Positions 57,157-64,000 of a stretch of 64,000 nucleotides of DNA are shown here, piece by piece. Where the stretch lies: NCBI RefSeq assembly GCF_006402735.1, contig NZ_CP017174.1:1491001-1555000 (forward strand), in the 5' to 3' direction. This stretch comes from Myxococcus xanthus (GTDB lineage Bacteria > Myxococcota > Myxococcia > Myxococcales > Myxococcaceae). Below the pieces are notes generated by a model that saw nothing but the letters and a program-made list of their open reading frames with translations, made no database searches and was not told the origin of the DNA. Both the position numbers and the translations under genes were made by a program. How positions within the stretch are numbered: the stretch's first letter is position 1; each line of letters starts with the position of its first letter.

Positions 57157-59172
57157 ATGGCGTGGCGTGGGTGTTTGCTCTTCGTGGCCTGTTCCATGCC
57201 GTGGACGGCGTGGGGCGGTGGCAGTGAAGCGCCTGCCACGGAGGTGGCTTCCAGCGAGGCTTCCACCGCGGAGGCTCCGCCCGATGCACAGGTGGCCCAG
57301 GCCGATGCGCGGCCGGAGCCCGCGTCCGACGGGGAGGAGCTGCCGGAAGCGCGCACGGTGGTGACGGCGTCGCGTTCGCCGGAGCGGCTCGAGGATTCGG
57401 CGGTGGCCACGGAGGTCATCACCCGCTCGGACATCCTGGCCAGCGGGGCGCGGGACGCGTCGGAGTTGCTCGCCGCGCACCCTGGGCTCCAGGTGGTCCA
57501 GACGTTCGCGGGCGCCACGGTGCAGCTGCAGGGCCTGTCGCCGGAGTACGTCCTGGTGCTGGTGGACGGTGAGCGCGTGGCCGGCCGGGTGGCCGGAAGC
57601 GTGGACCTGTCCCGCCTGTCCACCGAGGACATCGAACAGGTGGAAATCGTGAAGGGCCCCTCGTCGGTCCTCTACGGCAGCGACGCGGTGGCGGGCGTGG
57701 TGAACCTCATCACCCGCCGTGCCCGCCGTCCGCTGGGCGCCGAGCTGCGCGCCTCCTACGGCTCCATGCAGCGGCTGGAGCTGGACGCCACCGGCGAGGC
57801 GAAGGGGGAGAACTGGGGGCTGCGTCTGAGCGGCGGTCTGGCGCGGCGAGACGCGTACCTCCTGGACCCGACGAGCATCGGCACCACGGGCAGCAGCCTG
57901 GATGGCATCGACGCGTCCGCGGGCGGTGACTTGCGCGTCAGTGAGGGCACGGCGCTGCAGGCCAACGCCACCTATGCGCGGCGGGTGCAGCGCGGCGTGG
58001 ACGTGGGCGTGACGGGCGCCATCTTCGACCGCGCCAGCCGGGATGACTCGCTCTCCGTGCGCCTGTCTCCCCGGTGGACGCTGTCCAACAACGCCTCGCT
58101 GCGCGTGGATGGCGCCTATGCGTGGTTCAACCGGCGCTACCTGAGGGACCAGCGCCGCTCCAACGCGCTGGACACCATCGAGGACACGCGCGAGCAGCAG
58201 GGCCGGCTGGGCGCGCAGCTCGACGCGAAGGTGGGAGACGCCCACGCCCTCGTGGCGGGCGCGGAGCTGCTCGGAGAATGGCTGCAAGCGGACCGGTTGG
58301 GCGAGGACGGCACCGGCCAGCGCGCCCGCGCGTCCATCTACGTGCAGGACAACTGGACCCTGGTGCCGCGCTTGAAGCTGACGCTGGTGCCGGGCGCGCG
58401 CGTGGACACGGACACGCAGTTCGGCACGGCGGTGACGCCCCGGCTGGCGGCGCGCATGGACCCGACGTCCTGGCTCACGCTGCGCGGCAGCTACGGCTGG
58501 GCGTTCCGGGCGCCGGGCTTCCAGGAGATGCTGCTCGACTTCGAAAACCCCAGCGTGGGCTACCGGGTGCACGGCAATCCGGACCTGCGTCCGGAGCGCT
58601 CGCGCAGCTTCAACCTGTCGGTGGAGGTGAAGCCCGCGGAGTCCTCGCTCCTGTGGGTGAGCGCCTTCCAGCACAACCTTCAGGACATGATTGGCGTCTC
58701 CACGGAGATGGTCGGTCCGCAGCAGATCTTCACCTACGTGAACATCGCACGGGCGCGCGTGCGCGGCGGCGAGCTGGGCGTGCGTCAGCAGCTGCCTGGC
58801 CGCATCTCCGCGGAGCTGGGCTACACGCTCACCGACGGCCGTTCGGAGGAGACGGGGCTGGCGCTGGAAGGGCAGGCGCGCCATCGCCTCACCGCGCAGG
58901 CCACCTGGCGTCACCGGGCTTCGGGCCTGGATGCCTGGGTGCGCGGCGCGCTCGTGGGGCCGCGTCCCTTCTACCCGGACACGGACGGTGACGGCGTCGC
59001 CAACCCGTACGACGCGAAGACCTACGTCACCGTGGACGCCCGGCTGGGCTGGCGCATGCGCGAGGAGCTCCAGTTCTTCGTGTTGGGCACCAACCTCGCG
59101 AACGCGGGCAACCCCACCGACCTCCCCATTCCCCCTCGCGCCATCCAGGCCGGCATCTCCGCCCGGCTCTGA
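57157..59172 (+). CDS. TonB-dependent haem receptor
   Basis: Outer-membrane receptor of 671 residues. Signal peptide, then an Ala/Glu-rich spacer, then TonB-box-like RTVVTASRSPERLEDSAV, plug domain (to about 190: VLVDGERVAGRVAGSVDLSRLSTEDIEQVEIVKGPSSVLYGSDAVAGVVNLITRR), and a 22-strand-type barrel. In the barrel GWAFRAPGFQEML and GNPDLRPERS give the FRAP and NPDL box pair typical of haem/haemoprotein receptors. The neighbouring genes (HmuY-like, HemS, ABC transporter) agree. C-terminal Arg-Leu. Confidence 0.94.
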   Translation: MAWRGCLLFVACSMPWTAWGGGSEAPATEVASSEASTAEAPPDAQVAQADARPEPASDGEELPEARTVVTASRSPERLEDSAVATEVITRSDILASGARDASELLAAHPGLQVVQTFAGATVQLQGLSPEYVLVLVDGERVAGRVAGSVDLSRLSTEDIEQVEIVKGPSSVLYGSDAVAGVVNLITRRARRPLGAELRASYGSMQRLELDATGEAKGENWGLRLSGGLARRDAYLLDPTSIGTTGSSLDGIDASAGGDLRVSEGTALQANATYARRVQRGVDVGVTGAIFDRASRDDSLSVRLSPRWTLSNNASLRVDGAYAWFNRRYLRDQRRSNALDTIEDTREQQGRLGAQLDAKVGDAHALVAGAELLGEWLQADRLGEDGTGQRARASIYVQDNWTLVPRLKLTLVPGARVDTDTQFGTAVTPRLAARMDPTSWLTLRGSYGWAFRAPGFQEMLLDFENPSVGYRVHGNPDLRPERSRSFNLSVEVKPAESSLLWVSAFQHNLQDMIGVSTEMVGPQQIFTYVNIARARVRGGELGVRQQLPGRISAELGYTLTDGRSEETGLALEGQARHRLTAQATWRHRASGLDAWVRGALVGPRPFYPDTDGDGVANPYDAKTYVTVDARLGWRMREELQFFVLGTNLANAGNPTDLPIPPRAIQAGISARL

Positions 59173-59209
59173 CGCTTCCTTCCACCTCTCACTCTCTCAA
59201 GGAGTCCTC

Positions 59210-59869
59210 ATGTCCCGTTTCTCTCCCCGCTCATCCTTCCTGGGCCGCGCCGCCGCCGCCCTGCTGCTGGCCGGTTCCCTGTCCGCGTGTGGCGATGACC
59301 TCGAGCTGCCACCAGAGGACCCGCCGACGGATGGCTCCCACGTGAAGCACATGGCCAACGATGACGGCTCGTACACCACCACCGTGAACGCGATGAGCAG
59401 CGCGGACTGGATTGGCCTGGACCTGGACAAGGGCGCGCAGGTGAGCGCCTCCGAGGACAGTGTCTGGGACCTGGCCTTCAACCGCTTCAACGTCCGCACC
59501 CGGGGCGGCGTGAGTGGTACCGGCAACGTGGCGGTGGCGGTGCTCCTCGAGACGGACTTCGCGGCGGTGACGCAGGCGCCGGCGGACGGCTACGTCGCGG
59601 ATTCCGAGGACGGCCCGGACCGGGGCGAGGACCCGGACAGCGCCTTCCAGCAGGGCGACGGGTGGTACGCCTATGACATGACGACGCACGCCCTCACGGC
59701 GCGTCGCAATGTGTACGTCGTCCGCTCCGACGCTGGTGACTACTTCAAGGTCGCCATGCAGTCCTATTACGACGATGCGGGCACGCCGGGGATGTTGTCG
59801 TTCCGCTGGGCGAAGGTGCCTGGCCCCGCCTCCAGCGGCAGCGCCGTGACGCAGCCGTCCTCCTACTGA
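59210..59869 (+). CDS. HmuY-like haem-binding lipoprotein
   Basis: A 219-residue lipoprotein (LLLAGSLSAC). The mature part fits the HmuY fold: TVNAMSSADWIGLDLDKGAQVSASEDSVWDLAFNRFNVRTRGG with later YFKVAMQSYYDDAGTPGMLSFRWAKV. HmuY was first described in Porphyromonas gingivalis, where it captures haem outside the cell and hands it to HmuR. AAGGAG precedes the ATG 59210. It lies between the receptor and the cytoplasmic haem protein, so it should be the haemophore-like partner of the receptor. Confidence 0.88.
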   Translation: MSRFSPRSSFLGRAAAALLLAGSLSACGDDLELPPEDPPTDGSHVKHMANDDGSYTTTVNAMSSADWIGLDLDKGAQVSASEDSVWDLAFNRFNVRTRGGVSGTGNVAVAVLLETDFAAVTQAPADGYVADSEDGPDRGEDPDSAFQQGDGWYAYDMTTHALTARRNVYVVRSDAGDYFKVAMQSYYDDAGTPGMLSFRWAKVPGPASSGSAVTQPSSY

Positions 59870-59896
59870 GCATCCTTCCGCTTCCAGGTGTCCAAC

Positions 59897-60985
59897 ATGA
59901 ATCAGACCGCGAACTCTGATGTCGTCTCCGAGCCCACCCGTCTGCGCCAGCGCTGGCAGACCCTCCGCGAGGAGCAGCCTCGCACCCGTATCCGTGACGC
60001 CGCCGAGCAATTGGGTGTGAGTGAAGCGCAGTTGCTCGCCACGGGACTTGGCGAGAGCGTCGTCCGGCTGGACCTCCGGCTGGATGCGCTCCTGCCTCGT
60101 TTCGAGTCGCTGGGGCGGGTGATGTCGCTCACGCGCAACGCGCATGCCGTGCACGAGAAGCGTGGCACCTGGCGCAACATCGAGCTGCACGGCAAGCAGG
60201 GGCTGGTGCTGGACGAGGAGATCGACCTGCGCCTGTTCTTCACGCGCTGGAGCTTCGGCTTCGCCATCCGCGAGCCGCACGGCGATGGCATCCGCCGCAG
60301 CCTCCAGTTCTTCGACGCGTCGGGGACGGCCGTCCACAAAATCTACGTGGAGGAGGCCGGGCGCGAGGAGACGTTCGACACCCTGGTGAAGGAATTCACC
60401 CACGCGGACCAGTCGCCGGTGCTCAGCATCGTCCCGGCCACGCCCGCGGCGGCGCCCAAGCCCGACAGTGAGATTGACGCGGAGGGGCTGCGCTCCGGCT
60501 GGCGCGCGCTCCAGGACACGCATGAGTTCTTCATGTTGCTCAACCGCTTCAGCGTGGCGCGTACCCAGGCGCTCCGCCTGGCCGAGCCGGAGCTGACCAC
60601 CCCGGTGGCGACGTCCTCGCTGACGTGGGTGCTGGAGAAGGCGGCCGCGACGGAGCTGCCCATCATGATTTTCGTGGGCAACCCTGGCTGCATCCAGATT
60701 CACACCGGCCCGGTGAAGAACGTAAAGCCGATGGGCCCGTGGATGAACGTGTTGGACGCGGGCTTCAACCTCCACGTCCGCGCGGACCACGTCCACTCGG
60801 CGTGGGTCGTGCGCAAGCCCACGCGGGACGGCGTCGTCACGTCCGTGGAGCTGTTCAACGAGGCGGGGGACAACATCGCGCTCATCTTCGGCAAGCGGAA
60901 GCCGGGGCAGCCCGAGTCGCCCGAGTGGCGGGTGCTGGCCGAGGAGCTGGCCAAGGCGCTGCCCGCGAGCGAGGTGGCGCGATGA
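59897..60985 (+). CDS. hmuS: Haemin-degrading/haem-handling protein HemS family
   Basis: Cytoplasmic haem-binding protein of 362 residues with two homologous halves (about 1-175 and 190-362). The first half contains RVMSLTRNAHAVHEKRGTW and the second LPIMIFVGNPGCIQIHTGP, both typical of HemS/ChuS. The family sequesters or degrades haem after import. The ATG 59897 is preferred over GTG 59888. It overlaps the next gene by four bases (ATGA). Confidence 0.93.
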   Translation: MNQTANSDVVSEPTRLRQRWQTLREEQPRTRIRDAAEQLGVSEAQLLATGLGESVVRLDLRLDALLPRFESLGRVMSLTRNAHAVHEKRGTWRNIELHGKQGLVLDEEIDLRLFFTRWSFGFAIREPHGDGIRRSLQFFDASGTAVHKIYVEEAGREETFDTLVKEFTHADQSPVLSIVPATPAAAPKPDSEIDAEGLRSGWRALQDTHEFFMLLNRFSVARTQALRLAEPELTTPVATSSLTWVLEKAAATELPIMIFVGNPGCIQIHTGPVKNVKPMGPWMNVLDAGFNLHVRADHVHSAWVVRKPTRDGVVTSVELFNEAGDNIALIFGKRKPGQPESPEWRVLAEELAKALPASEVAR

Positions 60986-61881
60986 GCCGCGCGTCCGGAC
61001 TGTCACTGGTCTTCATGGCGGTGGCCTCGCTCGCGCACGCGGCGGCGCCCGCGAAGCCACAGGCCGCGGCGGCCGCGGCCAAGGCACCGGTCAACGCGGC
61101 GAAGCTGGTCACCGTCGGCCCCGCCATCACCGAAACCGTCTTCGCGCTGGGCGCGGGCGGGCAGGTGGTGGGCGTGGACGACACCAGCCTGGCGCTGGAG
61201 GTCGCCCGGAAGTCGCCGAAGGTGGGCTACCAGCGGGCGCTGTCGTCGGAGGCCATCGTCGCGCTGGGGACGTCGCAGTTGCTGGCGTCCGAGGAGGCGG
61301 GCCCCCCGGGCGTGCTCGAGCAGCTGAAGACCGTGGGCGTGGACGTGGTGGTGCTGCCGAACAAGCACACCGTCGACGCCACGCGCGAGCGCATCCGGAC
61401 GCTCGCGCAGCGCCTGGGCAAGGCGGAGCAGGGTGTGGCCCTGGTCAAGCAACTGGACGCGGACCTGCGCAAGGCGCAGGAGCGCACGGCGGCGCGCAAG
61501 GACGCGAAGCCGCCGCGGGTCCTCGCGCTGTACGCGCGCGGGGCCAACGTCCTCATGGTGGCGGGCGCCGGGACGGCGGCGGGCGAGCTCGTCACGCTGT
61601 CGGGCGGCGTGAATGCCATCGCCGGTTATGCGGGCCACAAGCCGCTGACGGCGGAGGCGGTGGTCGAAGCGGCGCCGGACTTCATCCTCATGCCGGCCAG
61701 CTCCCTGGAGCCGGTGGGCGGTGAGGAGGGCCTGTCGCGCACGCCCGGCCTGTCGCAGGTGCGCGGCTGGCGCCTCATCACCGTGGACGACGTCCACTTC
61801 ATGGGGCTGGGGCCCCACCTGGGCAAGGCCGTGAGCCGCTTGCAGGATGGGTACGCGGCCCCGGCTCGGGGCAGCAAATGA
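60982..61881 (+). CDS. hmuT: Haem ABC transporter substrate-binding protein
   Basis: Periplasmic haem-binding protein of 299 residues with a signal (LSLVFMAVASLAHAAAPA) and an Ala-rich spacer. Class III binding-protein core: LVTVGPAITETVFALGAGGQVVGVDDTS, EEAGPPGVLEQLKTVGVDVVVLPNKH, VLALYARGANVLMVAGAGTAAGELV. It would carry haem across the periplasm from the receptor to HmuUV. It overlaps both flanking genes by four bases. Confidence 0.93.
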   Translation: MSRASGLSLVFMAVASLAHAAAPAKPQAAAAAAKAPVNAAKLVTVGPAITETVFALGAGGQVVGVDDTSLALEVARKSPKVGYQRALSSEAIVALGTSQLLASEEAGPPGVLEQLKTVGVDVVVLPNKHTVDATRERIRTLAQRLGKAEQGVALVKQLDADLRKAQERTAARKDAKPPRVLALYARGANVLMVAGAGTAAGELVTLSGGVNAIAGYAGHKPLTAEAVVEAAPDFILMPASSLEPVGGEEGLSRTPGLSQVRGWRLITVDDVHFMGLGPHLGKAVSRLQDGYAAPARGSK

Positions 61882-62966
61882 GTGCGTCGGGGATTGCGCC
61901 CGTCTCCGCCACCTACCGCACCCAGGAGCCCATCCAGCCAGCCGCCCCGCGTCCGTGGCTGCTGCTGACGGCGCTGCTGCTGGGCGTGGTGCTCCTGTCG
62001 CTCGCCGTGGGCGCGGTGCCGGTGCCTCTGCTGGCACTGGCGGGCAGTCTGTTGGACCTGGTGGGCCTGGATATCGGCCACAAGCTGGAGTCCGTGCAGC
62101 AGGCGGTGCTGCTGTCCATCCGCCTGCCGCGCGTGACGCTCGGCATCATGGTGGGCGCGGTGTTGGCCACCTGTGGTGCCGCGCTTCAGGCGTTGTTCCG
62201 CAATCCGTTGGTGGAGCCCGGCCTGCTGGGCACCTCCAGCGGCGCGGCGCTGGGGGCGGTGGCGGCCATCGTCATGGACGTGGCCCTCAGCGCCCACCTG
62301 GGCTCGCTGCGGATGCTCGCGGTGCCGGGCGCGGCCTTCCTGGGCGCGCTGGGCGCCACGTTGCTCGCGCATCGGCTGGGTGGGGGCGGCGGTCGCACGG
62401 AGACGGCGCGCATCCTCCTGGCGGGCGTTGCCGTCAGCGCGGGGGCGGGCGCGGGCATCGGTCTGCTCACGCAGATGGCCACCGACGCGCAGCTCCGCTC
62501 CATCACCTTCTGGACCTGGGGCAGCCTGGGCGGTGCGTCCTGGGACGTGGTGGGGGCAGCCACGCTGCCGTTGCTCATCGCCCTGGGCCTGCTGCTGCGT
62601 GAGGCGCGCACCCTCAACCTCCTGCTGCTGGGGGAGCGCGAGGCGTGGCACCTGGGCGTGGATGTCGAGCGCCTCAAGCGCCGGCTCATCCTCGCCGCGG
62701 CCCTGGGTGTGGGGGCGGCGGTGTCCGTCACCGGGGTCATCGCCTTCGTGGGCTTGCTGGTGCCCGCGCTGTTGCGGCTGGCGCTGGGGCCGGACCACCG
62801 GCGGCTGCTCAGTGCGTCCGCCTTGCTGGGGGCCTCGCTGCTGGTGGGCGCGGACCTGCTGGCTCGCACGGCGGCCATTCCCGCCGAGCTGCCCGTGGGC
62901 GCGCTCACGTCCGTGCTGGGCGTTCCCGTCTTCATCGGGCTGCTGTCACGCAAGGGGGCCGCATGA
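61878..62966 (+). CDS. hmuU: Haem ABC transporter permease (FecCD family)
   Basis: FecCD/BtuC-type permease of 362 residues with about ten hydrophobic helices (LLLTALLLGVVLLSLAVGA; RLPRVTLGIMVGAVLATCGAALQALFRNPLVEPGLLGTSSGA; FIGLLSRKG). The GTSSGAALGA segment after the NPLVEP motif is family-typical. It forms the membrane channel with HmuV and takes haem from HmuT. It overlaps hmuT and hmuV by four bases each. Confidence 0.95.
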   Translation: MSASGIAPVSATYRTQEPIQPAAPRPWLLLTALLLGVVLLSLAVGAVPVPLLALAGSLLDLVGLDIGHKLESVQQAVLLSIRLPRVTLGIMVGAVLATCGAALQALFRNPLVEPGLLGTSSGAALGAVAAIVMDVALSAHLGSLRMLAVPGAAFLGALGATLLAHRLGGGGGRTETARILLAGVAVSAGAGAGIGLLTQMATDAQLRSITFWTWGSLGGASWDVVGAATLPLLIALGLLLREARTLNLLLLGEREAWHLGVDVERLKRRLILAAALGVGAAVSVTGVIAFVGLLVPALLRLALGPDHRRLLSASALLGASLLVGADLLARTAAIPAELPVGALTSVLGVPVFIGLLSRKGAA

Positions 62967-63766
62967 GTCTGGAGGTTCGTGGCATCGAGGTGTGGCGTGG
63001 CCGGGGGCGGACGCTGGGGCCCATGGACCTGGCCCTGCAGCCCGGCGAGGTGCTGGCCGTCGTGGGGCCCAACGGCGCGGGCAAGTCCACGCTGCTGTCC
63101 GCCATGTCGGGCGAGCTGCGGTGCTCGACGGGCGAGGTGCTCCTGGACGGCATTCCCTTGTCGCGTTGGAAGCCGCGGGAGCGGGCCGTGCGGCTGGGCG
63201 TGCTTCCCCAGGAGTCGTCGCTGGGCTTCGGCTTCACTGCGCTGGAGGTGGCGCTGCTGGGGCGGAGTCCGCATGCGAGCCGCGCTGAGGGCAGCGCGGA
63301 CCTGGCGGCGGCGGTGGCGGCGCTCGATGCCACCGACACGCGGCACCTGGCTTCGCGCTCGTATCTCACGCTGTCTGGGGGTGAGCGGCAGCGTGTGCAG
63401 CTTTCGCGGGTGCTGGCTCAGCTCTCCGAGCCGCTGGCCTCCGGACACCGCTACCTGCTGCTGGATGAGCCGACGGCGAGCCTGGACCTGGCCCACCAGC
63501 ACCTCGTGCTGGAGGCGGCGGCACGCTTCGCCCAGGAGGGTGGCGCGGTGCTGGCGGTGCTGCATGACCTCAATCTGGCCGCGCGGTATGCGCACCGGAT
63601 GGCCGTGCTCGCCGAGGGCCGGGTGGTTGAACTGGGCGCACCGGCGCAGGTGCTCTCCCAGGAACTGGTGGCCCGCGTCTTCGGCCTGCGCGTGCAGGTC
63701 GTCGAATGGCCAGGCTCGCCCGGTCCGCTGGTCATCCCGGAGGGCCGCGCGCCGCTGCCTCCCTGA
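62963..63766 (+). CDS. hmuV: Haem ABC transporter ATP-binding protein
   Basis: ABC ATPase of 267 residues. Walker A VGPNGAGKSTLLSA, signature YLTLSGGERQRVQLSRVLAQL, Walker B YLLLDEPTASLDLAH and switch His in AVLHDLN are all intact. Last gene of the haem operon; no further gene follows on this strand before the window end. Confidence 0.95.
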   Translation: MSLEVRGIEVWRGRGRTLGPMDLALQPGEVLAVVGPNGAGKSTLLSAMSGELRCSTGEVLLDGIPLSRWKPRERAVRLGVLPQESSLGFGFTALEVALLGRSPHASRAEGSADLAAAVAALDATDTRHLASRSYLTLSGGERQRVQLSRVLAQLSEPLASGHRYLLLDEPTASLDLAHQHLVLEAAARFAQEGGAVLAVLHDLNLAARYAHRMAVLAEGRVVELGAPAQVLSQELVARVFGLRVQVVEWPGSPGPLVIPEGRAPLPP

Positions 63767-63804
63767 GCACGGACGGAGCCGTGCCCGCTGGATTCAGCTC
63801 CTCG

Positions 63805-63868
63805 CGGGAAAGGCCCTGGGCGCCCGGTGCCCCTCCACACCGCGCGTGATGGCCCAGGGCCTTTCCCG
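63805..63868 (+). terminator. Long inverted repeat after the haem operon
   Basis: A perfect 17-bp inverted repeat, CGGGAAAGGCCCTGGGC (63805-63821) and GCCCAGGGCCTTTCCCG (63852-63868), with a 30-base loop, starts 38 bases after the hmuV stop. No T-run follows. It probably ends or protects the operon mRNA; a regulatory or mobile-element remnant is less likely. Confidence 0.65.
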
Positions 63869-64000
63869 TGGGGGGCGCCGTTCCGCCACGCTGACGGCAG
63901 ACGGGCAGGGGAGCCGTGGCCTGCCCGGTGCTCCCACGCCGCACGATGGGCGTGCTGTCGTGCCTCCTCACCCCGTCTCCGTTCGGCGGGCGCGGAGGCG

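Noticed and set aside
56926..58914. Minus-strand frame of 662 codons
   Set aside because: Antisense to the TonB receptor; composition rich in Arg/His/Gln and no domain.
59231..61006. Minus-strand frame of 591 codons
   Set aside because: Antisense to the HmuY-like and hmuS genes, which are clearly real.

Overview
The window is about 69% GC, gene-dense and coding on both strands. Its content fits a myxobacterium of the Myxococcaceae, close to Myxococcus xanthus. Supporting signs are the protoporphyrinogen oxidase (very like the M. xanthus enzyme as I remember it), many lipoproteins of unknown function, AgmX/PglI-type, TIGR02270 and DUF6484-type proteins, a compact Ser/Thr kinase and a rich set of signalling genes. 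I recognised no rRNA, tRNA, CRISPR array or insertion sequence.

Layout. 0-8.7 kb: a polytopic chemoreceptor facing a sensor kinase, a DHFR-like reductase, a secreted GH18 chitinase lipoprotein, radA and a small membrane protein. 8.7-13.3 kb: a biotin operon bioB-bioF-bioD behind a clear BirA-type operator, then a small protein coupled to an aminotransferase. 13.3-25.9 kb: a solute-binding lipoprotein pair, GTP-dependent PEP carboxykinase, an SLC13/RCK_C transporter, miaE, a GNAT protein, an AgmX-type protein, a patatin lipoprotein, a membrane protein and gluQ. 26-34.4 kb: a metallophosphoesterase, a GAF-adenylate cyclase, rlmN, a GCS2-type ligase, and two lipoproteins of which one is a beta-propeller. 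34.4-43.8 kb: a LytS/LytTR-type two-component operon with an overlooked 40-residue membrane protein, hemG, an SDR, pdxH, glgA, a protein kinase and several lipoproteins.

43.8-56.7 kb: a CNNM/CorC-type membrane protein and a pilus-formation N-terminal domain protein, followed by an accessory module at 47.2-53.5 kb. The module runs: PAAR-like DUF4150 protein, DUF6484 spike-like protein, TIGR02270 protein, a ketosynthase fold lacking its catalytic cysteine, an AHH-motif nuclease toxin, two tandem near-identical Imm11 immunity genes and an Imm49-like gene. This looks like a contact-dependent (type VI secretion-type) effector/immunity island. Its toxin and Imm11 part is visibly less GC-rich than the flanks. 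It is followed by a lipoprotein, aat, a LEA-2 lipoprotein and a HEXXH metallopeptidase-like gene.

56.7-63.8 kb: a complete haem-uptake operon under a Fur-box-like site. The order is a small zinc-ribbon protein, TonB-dependent haem receptor, HmuY-like lipoprotein, HemS/HmuS, HmuT, HmuU and HmuV, ending in a long inverted repeat.

The strongest new observations are: the island with its mosaic immunity duplication and degenerate ketosynthase; a LytTR regulator that appears to start at CTG inside the kinase stop codon; an 11-bp direct repeat with a 21-bp period upstream of that operon; the 40-residue membrane protein; the N16 biotin operator; and the zinc-ribbon protein between the Fur box and the haem receptor.
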